NCBI GenBank assembly: GCA_947647275.1
Contig: CANSJQ010000004.1
Coordinates: forward strand, 1 to 64,000
Reading direction: 5' to 3'
Length of the DNA stretch: 64,000 bases
From: an uncultured Clostridiaceae bacterium
Lineage (GTDB): Bacteria; Bacillota; Clostridia; TANB77; CAG-508
Below are positions 29,028 to 40,399 of this stretch, piece by piece; positions within the stretch are counted from its first letter, which is position 1, and each line of letters opens with the position of its first letter. The position numbers and the translations under genes are program-made. The notes under the pieces were generated by a model. The model worked only from the letters and a program-made list of their open reading frames with translations, did not search any database and was not told where the DNA came from.

Positions 29028-29038
29028 GATATTTGTCA

Positions 29039-29086
29039 CAATTAGGGACAGTCCCCAATTGTAACAAATGGGACAATTTGGGACGG
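29039..29086. repeat. GGGAC/GTCCC repeat after the T-box terminator
   Basis: AATTAGGGACAGTCCCCAAT then AAATGGGACAATTTGGGACG. Contains the GGGACAGTCCC palindrome shared with 55011-55047. Confidence 0.65.
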
Positions 29087-29094
29087 AGTTATAA

Positions 29095-29160
29095 TTGTCG
29101 AATCTAACCACAGACCAGCTGATTAAGAGTCAGCTGCTCCATCGACTAACAAAATGGTAC
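29095..29160 (-). pseudogene. degenerate tRNA-Lys(CTT) remnant
   Basis: On the minus strand a perfect anticodon arm GCTGA-CTCTTAA-TCAGC (anticodon CTT, Lys) follows GGAGCA, the 3' side of a D-arm. A damaged T-arm (TGTGG TTAGATT CGACA) comes after it. Acceptor arms no longer pair and the D-arm is one base short. It is therefore a decayed tRNA gene lying antisense between the T-box and the genes it controls. Confidence 0.65.
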
Positions 29161-29237
29161 TAATGTAACCTTTGGGTTATGATGCCAACGATAAGACAAT
29201 GGGACTACGTATAGATACAAAAAAGGGAGGCAAGAAA

Positions 29238-29483
29238 ATGCAGGAAATAAAAGCAAAATCAATATACAAGCATTTCAAAGGAGATTACTATTTAGTAGAA
29301 GATATAGTAACACACAGCGAAACAAAAGAAAAAATGGTACTTTATAGAAGACTATATGGAGACTGCTCACTATATGTAAGACCATACGACATGTTTGCAA
29401 GCGAAGTAGACCACGAAAAATATCCAAATATAAAACAAAAATATAGATTTGAACTACAACATATAGAAAGCAAAAATAAGTAA
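29238..29483 (+). CDS. DUF1653 family protein
   Basis: 81 residues from ATG 29238, with AAAGGGAGG directly upstream. The open frame extends to 29172 but without ribosome site. [20 protein letters not shown]...[18 protein letters not shown] is the DUF1653 fold, a compact beta domain of unknown role. It lies between the Ile T-box and ileS and is probably part of the same transcript. Confidence 0.85.
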   Translation: MQEIKAKSIYKHFKGDYYLVEDIVTHSETKEKMVLYRRLYGDCSLYVRPYDMFASEVDHEKYPNIKQKYRFELQHIESKNK

Positions 29484-29541
29484 TGTCCCAAAAGTGACAG
29501 ATTACCCATTTGGAAACGTCCCCAATGGACACCCAATGGAC
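29484..29541. repeat. dispersed GGGAC/GTCCC-type repeat, copy 2
   Basis: GTCCCAAAAGTGACAGATTA, then CCCATTTGGAAACGTCCCC. Nearly the same as 91-138 and the complement of 45260-45303. It lies between the DUF1653 gene and ileS. Confidence 0.75.
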
Positions 29542-29564
29542 AAGAAGAAAGGAGAAATTTAAAA

Positions 29565-32500
29565 ATGTACAAAAAAGTAGAACTTAAAGAAAATGGATTT
29601 GTTGGAATGGAACATGAGGTTTCAAATTTATGGAAGGAAAAAGATGTTATCAAAAAGAATTTTGATATGAATAAGGGTAAAAGATATTTTACTTTTTATG
29701 ATGGACCACCTACAGCTAATGGAAAACCACATGTTGGTCATATATTAACTAGGGTTATGAAGGATATCATTCCTAGGTACAAAGTAATGAAGGGTTATGA
29801 CGTAATTCGTAAAGCTGGTTGGGATACTCATGGTCTTCCAGTTGAACTTGAAGTTGAAAAGAAATTAGGAATTTCAGGTAAAGAGCAAATTGAAGATTAT
29901 GGAGTTGAAAAATTTATAGGTGAATGTAAAGAAAGCGTATTCAAATATGTTTCTATGTGGGAAGATATGACTAACCAAATTGGTTATTGGGTAGACATGG
30001 AAAAACCATATGTAACTTACCATGATGATTATATAGAATCTGAATGGTGGGCATTAAAACAAATGTGGGAAAAAGGTTTATTATATCAAGGTCATAAAGT
30101 TATGCCATATTGCCCAAGATGTGGAACAGCACTTTCTTCACACGAAGTAGCACAAGGATATAAAGATGTTCAAGACTTAACATGTACTGCTAAATTTAAA
30201 GTAGTTGGAGAAGAAAACGTATACTTCTTAGCATGGACAACAACACCTTGGACATTACCTTCAAACTTAGCTTTATGTATTAACAAAGCTTATACTTATG
30301 CATATGTAAAAGTAGAAAAACCAGTTATAGATGGTAAAATGCAAGAAGAAGGAAATGAAGAAGTTTATATTTTAGCAAAAGACTTAATAGAAACAGTACT
30401 AAAAGATATTCCTTATGAAATGTTAAAAGAAGTAAAAGGAACAGAACTTTTAGGAATGAAATATGAACAATTAATGCCATTTGCAGAAGTAGAAGGAAAA
30501 GCATTTGAAGTAATACATGGTGACTATGTAACTTTAACAGATGGTACAGGTATAGTTCATATAGCACCAGCTTATGGAGAAGATGATAACTTTGTTTCAA
30601 AACAAAATGGAATAGCATTTGTAAACTTAGTAGATAAAGCAGGAAACTTCGTACCAGAAGTTACACCATGGGCAGGAAGATTTGTAAAAACATGTGATAA
30701 AGATATATGCATCTGGCTTGCTAAAGAAAACAAATTATTTAGCTCAGCAAAACATACACATAGCTATCCACACTGCTGGAGATGTGACACACCACTTCTA
30801 TACTACCCAAAAGAGAGCTGGTTTGTTAGAATGACAGAAGTTCGTGATAAGCTATTAGAAAACAACAACAAAATAAACTGGATGCCAGACACAATACGTA
30901 CAGGACGTTTCGGAAAATTCCTAGAAAATGTTATAGATTGGGGAATTTCAAGAGATAGATATTGGGGAACACCACTTCCAATATGGAGATGTCATGACTG
31001 TGGTCATATGGAATGTATAGGCTCTAGAGAAGAACTAAAAGAAAAGGGAATAAATGTACCAGAAAATGTAGAACTTCATAAGCCATACCTAGACCCTATC
31101 CACATAACTTGCCCAGATTGTGGAAAAGATATGATAAGAGAAAAAGAAGTTATAGATTGTTGGTTTGACTCAGGTTCAATGCCATTTGCACAATTACACT
31201 ACCCATTTGAAAATAAAGAATTATTTGAAAAGAACTTCCCAGCACAGTTCATTTCAGAAGCGGTAGACCAAACTAGAGGATGGTTCTATACACTTTTAGC
31301 AATTTCAACATGTATATTTGACACAAATCCATTTGAAAATTGTATAGTATTAGGTCATGTATTAGATAGCAAGGGACTAAAAATGTCTAAACATTTAGGA
31401 AATGTAGTAGACCCATTTGAAGTATTAGGCTCAGTAGGAGCAGACGCAACACGTTGGCACTTCTATACAACAAGTGCACCATGGCTACCTACAAGATTCT
31501 CTACAAAAGATGTAGAAGAAACACAAAGAAAATTCTTATCTACACTATGGAATGTATATTCATTCTACGTTTTATATGCAGAAATTGATAAATTTAACCC
31601 AGTAGAATATTCAGACTTCGAAGTTACAAACGTAATGGATAAATGGATAATATCTAAATTAAACACATTAATAAAAGATATAGAAGAAAAATTAGATAAA
31701 TATGATATAACATCAGCAGCTTTAGAAATTGAAGAATTTACAGACGAACTTTCAAACTGGTATGTACGTAGAAATAGAGAAAGATATTGGAAAACAGAGC
31801 TTTCAGATGACAAAATAGGAGCATATGTAACACTTTATAGAGTACTAACAACACTTGCAAAAGTTGCAGCACCATTTGTACCATTTATAACAGAAGAAAT
31901 TTACCAAAACTTAGTAGTAGGTTTAGATAAAAATGCACCAGAAAGTATACACCTATGCACATGGCCAGAAGTAAATGAAAATGCAATTGACAAAAAACTA
32001 GAAGAAGAAATGGGCTTAGCATATACAATAGTTAAATTAGGAAGAAGTGCACGTAACAGTGTAAACATCAAAAACAGACAGCCACTATCAAAGATGTTAA
32101 TATCAGCAAACGAACTTCCAGAATATTATGGAGATATAGTAAAAGATGAGTTAAACATAAAAGAAGTACAATTAGGGGCACAAATGGCAGAGTACGTAAA
32201 CTTCGAAATAAAACCAAACTTACCAGTACTAGGAAAAACTTATGGAAAACTAATTCCACAAATAAGAGCAGAAATTGCAAAACAAAATCAAATGGAACTA
32301 GCTAGCAAAGTACAAAATGGAGAAAGTGCTATAATAACAGTAGAAGGACAAGAAATTGAACTAAATCAAGAAAACTTACTTGTAACAATGCAAGGTAAAG
32401 AAGGTTACGCTTTTGCAGGAGAAGGTGAAATAGGAGTTATATTAGATACAACTATAACTGAAGAACTAAAAGAAGAGGGATATGTAAGAGAAATACTTTC

Positions 32501-32723
32501 AAAAGTACAAAACATGAGAAAAGAAAGTGGATTTGAAGTATTAGATAGAATTAACCTTTATGTATCTGAAAATGAAATGTTAGAGAAAGTTATCAAAAAA
32601 TATAGTGAACAAATACAAAAAGATACATTAGCAGATAACATTATATATAACGAAAAAGGAAAACAATATACAGAAACTTCTATAAATGGAGAAAAACTAA
32701 ATATAGCAGTAGAGAAAAATTAG
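29565..32723 (+). CDS. ileS: isoleucyl-tRNA synthetase
   Basis: 1,052 residues, the longer (type 2, eukaryote-like) IleRS form. HIGH motif in [16 protein letters not shown] (about residues 48-63), editing (CP1) domain with [16 protein letters not shown] and [20 protein letters not shown] motif [15 protein letters not shown], and the anticodon-binding end with [13 protein letters not shown]. Type 2 enzymes are often associated with mupirocin tolerance (family knowledge, not tested here). GAAAGGAG precedes the ATG. Controlled by the Ile T-box at 28797. Confidence 0.95.
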   Translation: MYKKVELKENGFVGMEHEVSNLWKEKDVIKKNFDMNKGKRYFTFYDGPPTANGKPHVGHILTRVMKDIIPRYKVMKGYDVIRKAGWDTHGLPVELEVEKKLGISGKEQIEDYGVEKFIGECKESVFKYVSMWEDMTNQIGYWVDMEKPYVTYHDDYIESEWWALKQMWEKGLLYQGHKVMPYCPRCGTALSSHEVAQGYKDVQDLTCTAKFKVVGEENVYFLAWTTTPWTLPSNLALCINKAYTYAYVKVEKPVIDGKMQEEGNEEVYILAKDLIETVLKDIPYEMLKEVKGTELLGMKYEQLMPFAEVEGKAFEVIHGDYVTLTDGTGIVHIAPAYGEDDNFVSKQNGIAFVNLVDKAGNFVPEVTPWAGRFVKTCDKDICIWLAKENKLFSSAKHTHSYPHCWRCDTPLLYYPKESWFVRMTEVRDKLLENNNKINWMPDTIRTGRFGKFLENVIDWGISRDRYWGTPLPIWRCHDCGHMECIGSREELKEKGINVPENVELHKPYLDPIHITCPDCGKDMIREKEVIDCWFDSGSMPFAQLHYPFENKELFEKNFPAQFISEAVDQTRGWFYTLLAISTCIFDTNPFENCIVLGHVLDSKGLKMSKHLGNVVDPFEVLGSVGADATRWHFYTTSAPWLPTRFSTKDVEETQRKFLSTLWNVYSFYVLYAEIDKFNPVEYSDFEVTNVMDKWIISKLNTLIKDIEEKLDKYDITSAALEIEEFTDELSNWYVRRNRERYWKTELSDDKIGAYVTLYRVLTTLAKVAAPFVPFITEEIYQNLVVGLDKNAPESIHLCTWPEVNENAIDKKLEEEMGLAYTIVKLGRSARNSVNIKNRQPLSKMLISANELPEYYGDIVKDELNIKEVQLGAQMAEYVNFEIKPNLPVLGKTYGKLIPQIRAEIAKQNQMELASKVQNGESAIITVEGQEIELNQENLLVTMQGKEGYAFAGEGEIGVILDTTITEELKEEGYVREILSKVQNMRKESGFEVLDRINLYVSENEMLEKVIKKYSEQIQKDTLADNIIYNEKGKQYTETSINGEKLNIAVEKN

Positions 32724-32741
32724 AAAAAAATAATAAAAATG

Positions 32742-32781
32742 CCTTTAATGTTCCAGAGTTGGAATATTAAAGGTGTTTTTT
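32742..32781 (+). terminator. intrinsic terminator after ileS
   Basis: 14-bp stem CCTTTAATGTTCCA with TGGAATATTAAAGG (one mismatch), then TGTTTTTTAT. Confidence 0.85.
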
Positions 32782-32870
32782 ATATTAACTAAAGTACACT
32801 ATTTTAAGTTGTAAAGCGCAAAATTACTCATCGAAGTAGTAAAGATATTTTGGTTTTATTAAGAATGTTT

Positions 32871-33131
32871 CTATGCTTCATAATATTTTTCAGTATTAGA
32901 ATATAAATCATCTAGAGTAATATCTAAAACCTTACAAAAAGCCAAAGCCTCAAAGTCTTTAACTGTTTTTTTACCATATTCAATTTCGTAAATATCACAT
33001 ATATACATGGTAACACCAATTAAATCTAACTTTTTACAAATTTCAGTTTGTGAAATTTTTTTATCTTTTCTATATTTTCTTAAATTTTGGCCAACGATAT
33101 TTAAATTACCATTTAAAGTCTTAACTTTCAT
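32871..33131 (-). CDS. XRE-type helix-turn-helix regulator
   Basis: 86 residues from ATG 33131, where GAGGTAA lies upstream on the minus strand. The open frame start at 33149 overlaps that site. The HTH is VGQNLRKYRKDKKISQTEIC...GVTMYICDIYEIEYGKKTV, followed by a short helix DFEALAFCKVLDITLDDLY. No effector domain. It diverges from the pilin-like/FGE gene at 33336 and may regulate it. Two short similar sequences, ACAGGGACAAACTGTAAA (33199) and ACAGGAACAAGCTGTAAA (33302), lie in the gap and could be its operators. Confidence 0.75.
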   Translation of the reverse strand: MKVKTLNGNLNIVGQNLRKYRKDKKISQTEICKKLDLIGVTMYICDIYEIEYGKKTVKDFEALAFCKVLDITLDDLYSNTEKYYEA

Positions 33132-33335
33132 ATAAATTACCTCATTCATAATATAAATAATTAATAATAATTGTATAATAAATAATAGATAATTATTACA
33201 GGGACAAACTGTAAATATAACAAAAAAATTACGATTGTTTTACAAATGAATAATATTATATAAATTAGTTGAATTTCAAATTTCTATATATTATAATAAA
33301 ATACAGGAACAAGCTGTAAAAAGGGAGCAAAACAA

Positions 33336-34811
33336 ATGAGAAAAGAAAAAGCAGTAACTCTAATTTCATTTGTAGTAACAATAATAATATTACTTATATT
33401 AGCAGGAGTAGCGGTAAACTTAAGTTTAGGAGAAAGCGGAATATTTAGAAGGGCCAAAGAGGCAAGAGATAAATATTTAATGGAAGCACAAGAAGAACAG
33501 CAACAGCTAAATGAATTGTATGCTCAGTTAAATAGAGGAAATGAGCCAGAAAATACTGAAGAGACAGAAGCAGGAACAAGAGTAAAAGTACCAAATAATT
33601 GGGTAACAATATCCCCAAACTATGTAAGAACAGAAGATGGGAAAGTAGTAAAAAAGATGACAGTATCAAATACAGTATATGCAATATCAGGAGGAAAAGG
33701 AGTAACAGTACCAGTACCAGAAGGATTTTACTATGTAGGAGGAGATATAGCAACAGGAATAGTAATATCAGATAGAAAAGAAGATGGATATGAAACAACC
33801 CAAAAAGATATGACATCACACGAAGATGCACTAAAATTAGTAGGAAATCAATTTGTATGGATACCATGCAATGAAAATGAATATAGAAAAATAACATGGG
33901 GAAAAAACGGAAAAGGAGAAAATCCATGGAATGCACAATGGGATAGAGAGACTGAAACTAGAGAATATAATGAAATAAGAAAATATGGGGGATTTTATAT
34001 AGGTAGATATGAGGCAGGAGTAGCAACATTAGATAATACAGAAGGAGAGGAAGCAAGCTTTACATATAGTGTGAAATTTACGGGAGAAAAAAGATTATCA
34101 AATGCAGTAGCAATACAAAAATCAATAAAAGATAGTTGGATATGGCAGAATTATGATTTTACAGCAAGACAAGAAGGAAGTACATTAGAAATAGGAGAAA
34201 ATAAATCAAGTGGAAATGTAATAAGTAAAGCAAATGCTGTACCATACTATCACTCGGATTATTATACAGCAGTAGAAATGAGTAGAAGAATGTATCAAAA
34301 TGATAGATATGTAAAGAGTGCATTAGTAACAGGAACTCAGTGGGATATAATGCTAAAATACATGAAAGAAAATGGAATAAATGTAGAAGGAACAGGAGAA
34401 GAGGAGTCACAATGGGGAAATTATACTAATATATCATTAACTGGCTTACGAGGAGCATATGCAAGAGTAGATTCATTAGGAGCAACAGAAGAGTTCAAAA
34501 AAGTACCAACAACAGAAACAACAACAGCAAATTTAAAAAGTAGCTATGTATTATTAACAACAGGAAGTACAGAAAATGTAAAGAGAATGAACCTTTATGA
34601 TATATCAGGAAATTTATGGGAGTGGACTAATGAATCTGCTTATTACTCAGGAATATCATATACATCAAGTTCATTATACAACACACACATACTTCGTGGA
34701 GGTAGCTTTGGCGGAGAGTATAACGATTATACTGTATGTTACCGTAACTATCGTTACGCTCCATATACCCATACTTCCTACGGTTTTCGTGTTGCACTTT
34801 GCATAGAGTAA
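33336..34811 (+). CDS. pilin-like secreted protein with FGE/C-type-lectin domain
   Basis: 491 residues. N-terminal prepilin-like segment EKAVTLISFVVTIIILLILA, as in the proteins at 27768 and 34929. A short coiled segment (LMEAQEEQQQLNELYAQL) comes next, then a large formylglycine-generating-enzyme-like domain (PEGFYYVGGDIATGIVI, FVWIPCNENEYRKITWG, YDISGNLWEWTNES, HILRGGSFGGEY, ending SYGFRVALCIE). No FGE catalytic Cys pair is evident, so it is a lectin-like binding domain rather than an enzyme. The last about 40 codons differ sharply in codon usage (CGT, TAC, GGT, TCC), as in variable regions of diversity-generating retroelements. Confidence 0.8.
   Translation: MRKEKAVTLISFVVTIIILLILAGVAVNLSLGESGIFRRAKEARDKYLMEAQEEQQQLNELYAQLNRGNEPENTEETEAGTRVKVPNNWVTISPNYVRTEDGKVVKKMTVSNTVYAISGGKGVTVPVPEGFYYVGGDIATGIVISDRKEDGYETTQKDMTSHEDALKLVGNQFVWIPCNENEYRKITWGKNGKGENPWNAQWDRETETREYNEIRKYGGFYIGRYEAGVATLDNTEGEEASFTYSVKFTGEKRLSNAVAIQKSIKDSWIWQNYDFTARQEGSTLEIGENKSSGNVISKANAVPYYHSDYYTAVEMSRRMYQNDRYVKSALVTGTQWDIMLKYMKENGINVEGTGEEESQWGNYTNISLTGLRGAYARVDSLGATEEFKKVPTTETTTANLKSSYVLLTTGSTENVKRMNLYDISGNLWEWTNESAYYSGISYTSSSLYNTHILRGGSFGGEYNDYTVCYRNYRYAPYTHTSYGFRVALCIE
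34690..34811 (+). other. candidate diversity-generating-retroelement variable region
   Basis: From the CTTCGTGGAGGTAGC segment to the stop, Arg is CGT (four times) and Tyr/Phe/Ser use C-ending codons. The preceding 450 codons use AGA and A/T-ending codons almost exclusively. The position (C-terminal end of an FGE/C-lectin fold, RGGSF...GFRVA) is where known variable regions sit. No reverse transcriptase or template repeat is in the window. Confidence 0.5.
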
Positions 34812-34928
34812 TTTGGTATTTTACAGTTTTTTTAAAATTATGCAAAAAAGTAAATAGCAAAAACATATCAATTTATTGTGAAAAAATATTTTTAATATAT
34901 AATTAAAGTGATAAGAGGAGTAAAATGA

Positions 34929-35717
34929 ATGAGAAAAGAAAAAGCAATAACATTAATTTCATTAGTAGTAACAATAATAATACTAATAATATTAGCAAGT
35001 ATGGCAATATATTTGGGGTTAAGTAATAATGGAATATTTAAAAAAGCAAAAAAAGTAGAAGAAGAGACAAATAAACAAACAGCAACAGAAATATTAAATC
35101 TAAAAATAACAACAGTACAAATGAATAAATATGCAGAAAAACAAGAAATGCCAACATTGCAAGAATTAGCAGATGTATTATATGAAGATAATGAAATACA
35201 ATATGTAACATTAGAAAGCAAAATAGCAGATAAAGAAAAAGTGATAGTAGGAAACAAAACATCAATATATACAAAATTAAATAATTATCCATATGAATTT
35301 GAGATAAATGCTAGTCTACAATTAGCAAGCATAGATGGTGTGAAACTTGCAAATACTAATAATACTAGTCAAACAATGAAAGTACTATTTGATGGAGAGA
35401 TGTCAAATGGAACAATAACATTTGAAGAAAATAAAATAGACGATTACAATTATTATGAATTTATATTTGGGATTCGTGGGATAGAAACTAGTGAAAGCAG
35501 AATATTTTCACAAATAGTTTCCAAAGAATATTTGAAAATACCAATAATAAATGGAGGTTATCGATACATTAGTAGTTTGGCAACTAATGAAGCTTGCGTA
35601 GGAATAAGTATAACAAATATAGGAGAGAATTCAATAACATTTTCAGTAGCTGCATCAGGTAATAGTTGGAAAACAGAAAAAGCACATATATATAAAATAA
35701 TAGGAAGAAATATATAA
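34929..35717 (+). CDS. type IV pilin-like protein, paralogue of the 27768 product
   Basis: 262 residues. EKAITLISLVVTIIILIILA prepilin-like helix, GLSNNGIFKKAKKVEEETNK, then a region shared with the 27768 protein up to about residue 138 (QLASIDGVKL), and a different beta-rich end with RGIETSESRIFSQIV. GAGGAG precedes the ATG. It follows the FGE protein by 117 bp. Likely exported and surface-displayed. Function unknown. Confidence 0.75.
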   Translation: MRKEKAITLISLVVTIIILIILASMAIYLGLSNNGIFKKAKKVEEETNKQTATEILNLKITTVQMNKYAEKQEMPTLQELADVLYEDNEIQYVTLESKIADKEKVIVGNKTSIYTKLNNYPYEFEINASLQLASIDGVKLANTNNTSQTMKVLFDGEMSNGTITFEENKIDDYNYYEFIFGIRGIETSESRIFSQIVSKEYLKIPIINGGYRYISSLATNEACVGISITNIGENSITFSVAASGNSWKTEKAHIYKIIGRNI

Positions 35718-35722
35718 AAATT

Positions 35723-35757
35723 AAAATCTTAGACAAAAGTCTAAGGTTTTGATTTTT
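35723..35757 (+). terminator. intrinsic terminator
   Basis: Stem AAAATCTTAGAC/GTCTAAGGTTTT, loop AAAA, then ATTTTTT. Confidence 0.8.
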
Positions 35758-35830
35758 TACTTAATAAAATACCTTGTTTTTAGTACTAATATAATGTATA
35801 ATATAATTACTTGTTTTAGGAGGAAATTTA

Positions 35831-37189
35831 ATGCAAAAAACAATTAAAATAATAAAAAATATGTTATCAATATTAATAATAATGTTTTTATTATTTGTAT
35901 TATATAAAGTATATAAAAGTAATAATTATAGTGAATATGTAAGAGCAGAATTTAACAGTGGTATTTCAAACTTCTCAAGAGATAGCCAAGAAAAATATTC
36001 AAAAATGGATAGTTATAAGATAGAGAATACAGACTTTAATGATGCAATGTTTTTCAAAACAATAAAAGTAATTCCAAATACATCATACAAAGTAAGCTGT
36101 ATGATAAAAACTAAAGATGTAATTAACAAAGAGGAAAATAAAGATGCAGGAGCACATATCTGTATAAATGAAACAGTTGAAAAATCTGATAATGTCATAG
36201 GAACAACAGATTGGACAAAAATAGAGTTCATATTTAATTCAAAAAATAGAGAAACATTAGACATAGGTTTTAGGCTAGGAGGAAATTATAATGATTCAAA
36301 AGGAACAGCATGGTTTTCAGATATGACAATAGAAACAGGATCAGCAAATAAAACAAACAAATGGAATTTCTTATGTTTGTTATTTAATGAAACAAAAGTA
36401 TCAATAGAAAATCAAAATCAAACGCAAAATTTTGACTTAAATCTTTCAGAATCAGATATATATGATATGAAATTATGTATAAACAGATTTAAAAATTCAA
36501 TAGAAACAATGTCACAAGGAAAAATGAAAGTAAATTATAATATTATAGAAATAGACAAACCAATTACAACAATGTCATATGATGAAGAGAATGGTTACTA
36601 TGTTTCACCATATGATATAAAAGATGTATTAGACAAATATATAAAAGAAGGAAAGTATGATCACATATTTATAGCATTTAGAACAGGAGATATAAATTCT
36701 AAAGAAGAAATACCAGTAAATGACTGGATAGGACTAGGAAGTATGGAATATAGAAATATAGGTTTTTCAAATATAAGGCTACCAAATAGTAATTCAAATT
36801 ATATATATAAATATGATGAAAGAATTAATGTATTTCCCGAGGAAGTATATGTACATGAATTTTTACACACACTTGAAAGGAATAGTTTAGAATATGGTTA
36901 TGAAAGGCCAGAACTTCATGATTATGAAAAATATGGATATAAAAGCCAAAATAAAACAGGACTAAGAGAATGGTACAATGACTATATAAACAAAAACATA
37001 AAATCAACTAATAAAGGTTTAGTTGGTCTTCCAGAAGAAATATTTACAAAGAAACCAACAAAAACAAGTGACTTTAAATATTCAAAAAAATTAGATTATT
37101 TTAAAGAGCCACAAAACATAATAGAAGAATTAAATGGAGTATATAAAAACATATTAAATTTATTTAATGCAATAAAAGTTAGAAATTAG
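35831..37189 (+). CDS. membrane-anchored HEXXH metallopeptidase-like protein with a carbohydrate-binding-type domain
   Basis: 452 residues. An N-terminal membrane anchor (about residues 7-28) precedes a jelly-roll-like domain (SYKVSCMIKTKDV...TDWTKIEFIF...GFRLGGNYNDSKGTAWF). A C-terminal domain contains VYVHEFLHTLERNSLEYGY, a HEXXH zinc motif, with a further His in ERPELHDYEKYGY as possible third ligand. It probably acts outside the membrane on protein or glycopeptide. The peptidase family is not assigned. AGGAGG precedes the ATG. Confidence 0.7.
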   Translation: MQKTIKIIKNMLSILIIMFLLFVLYKVYKSNNYSEYVRAEFNSGISNFSRDSQEKYSKMDSYKIENTDFNDAMFFKTIKVIPNTSYKVSCMIKTKDVINKEENKDAGAHICINETVEKSDNVIGTTDWTKIEFIFNSKNRETLDIGFRLGGNYNDSKGTAWFSDMTIETGSANKTNKWNFLCLLFNETKVSIENQNQTQNFDLNLSESDIYDMKLCINRFKNSIETMSQGKMKVNYNIIEIDKPITTMSYDEENGYYVSPYDIKDVLDKYIKEGKYDHIFIAFRTGDINSKEEIPVNDWIGLGSMEYRNIGFSNIRLPNSNSNYIYKYDERINVFPEEVYVHEFLHTLERNSLEYGYERPELHDYEKYGYKSQNKTGLREWYNDYINKNIKSTNKGLVGLPEEIFTKKPTKTSDFKYSKKLDYFKEPQNIIEELNGVYKNILNLFNAIKVRN

Positions 37190-37267
37190 AAGTTAAAAGT
37201 TGGAGTTTAGTATTTAAGGTAAATGCTTCCAAGTAATTACGAAAATTCCAAATAAAAAGGAGAAAAA

Positions 37268-38290
37268 ATGAACGTATCAGAATTTAATTACGAACTACCA
37301 GAAGAACTAATAGCACAAGTACCTTTAGAAAAAAGAGACGAATCAAGACTAATGGTACTAAACAGAGAAAAACAAACAATAGAACACAAAACCTTCAAAG
37401 ACATAATAGATTTCTTACAACCAGGAGACTGCCTAGTACGAAACAACACAAAAGTAATACCAGCAAGAATATATGGAAAAAAAGAAACAGGAGCAAATGT
37501 AGAATTTCTATTACTAAATAACATAGAAGGTGACATATGGGAAAGCATAGTAAGACCAGGAAATAAACTACATATAGGAACAAAAGTAATATTTGGAGAA
37601 GGCCTACTAGAAGCAGAAATACTAGATATAATGCCAGGCGGAACAAGAAAAGTGAAATTCCACTACAAAGGAATATTTAACGAAATACTAGATCAAATAG
37701 GCTTAATGCCACTTCCACCATACATACACGAAGAACTAAAAGAAAAAGACAGATATCAAACAGTATACGCAAAATACAATGGCTCGGCAGCAGCGCCAAC
37801 AGCAGGCTTACACTTCACACCAGAACTTCTAAAACAAATAGAAGAAAAAGGAATAAACATAGCAAATGTAACACTTCACGTAGGAATAGGAACATTTAGA
37901 CCAGTAAAAGAAGAAAAAGTAGAAGAGCACGAAATGCACTCAGAGCACTACTACATAAAAAAAGAAGACGCAGAAAAAATAAACACAGCTAAAAGAACAG
38001 GTCACCGAGTAATAGCAGTAGGAACAACATCATGCAGAGTACTAGAAACAGTAGCAGACGAAAACGGAAGTATAAAACAGCAAGAAGGCGATACACAAAT
38101 ATTCATATACCCAGGCTACAAATTCAAATGCATAGACGCACTAATAACAAACTTCCACCTACCACAATCAACCCTGCTAATGCTAGTATCCGCACTAGCC
38201 GGAAAAGACTACACAATGCAGGCTTACCAAGAAGCAGTAAAACAAAAATACCGTTTTTTCAGTTTTGGCGACGCAATGTTCATAAATTAA
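37268..38290 (+). CDS. queA: S-adenosylmethionine:tRNA ribosyltransferase-isomerase
   Basis: 340 residues, normal length. Second-last stage of queuosine synthesis: transfers the ribosyl part of SAM to preQ1 in t[58 protein letters not shown] and [10 protein letters not shown] are family segments. AAAGGAG precedes the ATG. It is usually adjacent to tgt; here the pair is split by the transposase element at 38297-39222. Confidence 0.95.
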   Translation: MNVSEFNYELPEELIAQVPLEKRDESRLMVLNREKQTIEHKTFKDIIDFLQPGDCLVRNNTKVIPARIYGKKETGANVEFLLLNNIEGDIWESIVRPGNKLHIGTKVIFGEGLLEAEILDIMPGGTRKVKFHYKGIFNEILDQIGLMPLPPYIHEELKEKDRYQTVYAKYNGSAAAPTAGLHFTPELLKQIEEKGINIANVTLHVGIGTFRPVKEEKVEEHEMHSEHYYIKKEDAEKINTAKRTGHRVIAVGTTSCRVLETVADENGSIKQQEGDTQIFIYPGYKFKCIDALITNFHLPQSTLLMLVSALAGKDYTMQAYQEAVKQKYRFFSFGDAMFIN

Positions 38291-38296
38291 AAAAAC

Positions 38297-38325
38297 GAGT
38301 CAAAAGGGACGGCCTTTTTTGACTC
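38297..38325. repeat. left hairpin end of the transposase element
   Basis: 29 bp starting GAGTCAAAAGGGACGGCC and ending TTTTTTGACTC. Directly after queA, where it may also serve as terminator. Confidence 0.85.
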
Positions 38326-38410
38326 AAATATGCCAAAGGGGACAGGCCTTTGACAAAAAAATAGGGGCTAATTAAATAGGGGCAATTTAAAAACGAAAGG
38401 AAGAGACGCT

Positions 38411-39160
38411 ATGCCTAGATTAGCCAGAAACTTATTAGAAGGTAAAAAATTATTTCATGTTATGGTACAAGGAATAAACAAGGAAAAAATATTTTTCGAA
38501 GAAAGAGAGAAATATGAGTATATTAAATTAATTAATAAATATAAAGAAGAATATCAATTAAGTATATTAGCATATTGTATTATGCATAATCATGCACATA
38601 TTTTAATAGAAGTAAAAGATATTAACAAATTGACTCTATATATGCACAAACTGAATACATCTTACGCAATTTATTACAATAAAAATAAATCAAGAGTAGG
38701 ATATGTGTATAGAGACAGATTTAAAACACAAGTTATAAAGGATGAAAGACATATGTATAATTGTATATTATACATACACAATAATCCAGTAAAAGCAGGA
38801 ATATGTAAGCAAGCAAAAGATTATAAATTTTCAAGTTATGAAAAATTTCTTTATAAAAGCAATGAGCAAATGTTAATAGATATATTTGTTAATAGAAAAG
38901 AATATATAAATGTACATACAGTTAAAGAACTAAAAGATATGAATTTTATAGAGGATGATGAAGAAAGAAATATAGATATTAGTAATACAATAAATCAATA
39001 TTTGATTGAAAACAAAATACATTTTGTAGAATTAAAATCAAACAATAAATTATTAAAGGCTATTAGCCTAAAATTAAAGAACACATATAACTTATCAAAT
39101 AGGAAAATAGCTGAATATTTAGAACTAGATAAAGAAAAAATAAGAAGAGTATTAAAATAA
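38411..39160 (+). CDS. REP-associated tyrosine (Y1) transposase
   Basis: 249 residues. PRLARNLLEGKKLFHVMVQG start, HUH motif in YCIMHNHAHILIE (about residues 56-68), GYVYRDRFKTQVI, and the catalytic Tyr region CILYIHNNPVKAGI, all typical of TnpA-REP/IS200-like enzymes that nick single-stranded hairpins. A C-terminal helix-turn-helix tail (LSNRKIAEYLELDKEKIRR) follows, as in many clostridial members. GAAAGGAAGAG precedes the ATG. It is flanked by palindromes like those dispersed through the window, making it the likely driver of that repeat family. Confidence 0.9.
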   Translation: MPRLARNLLEGKKLFHVMVQGINKEKIFFEEREKYEYIKLINKYKEEYQLSILAYCIMHNHAHILIEVKDINKLTLYMHKLNTSYAIYYNKNKSRVGYVYRDRFKTQVIKDERHMYNCILYIHNNPVKAGICKQAKDYKFSSYEKFLYKSNEQMLIDIFVNRKEYINVHTVKELKDMNFIEDDEERNIDISNTINQYLIENKIHFVELKSNNKLLKAISLKLKNTYNLSNRKIAEYLELDKEKIRRVLK

Positions 39161-40375
<1,215 letters not shown>

Positions 40376-40399
40376 TATTTCACATAAGAGGAGGGTGTT

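Noticed and set aside
33199..33320. ACAGGGACAAACTGTAAA-like pair as part of a riboswitch
   Set aside because: Only two short similar sequences without a supporting fold. Noted as possible operators only.
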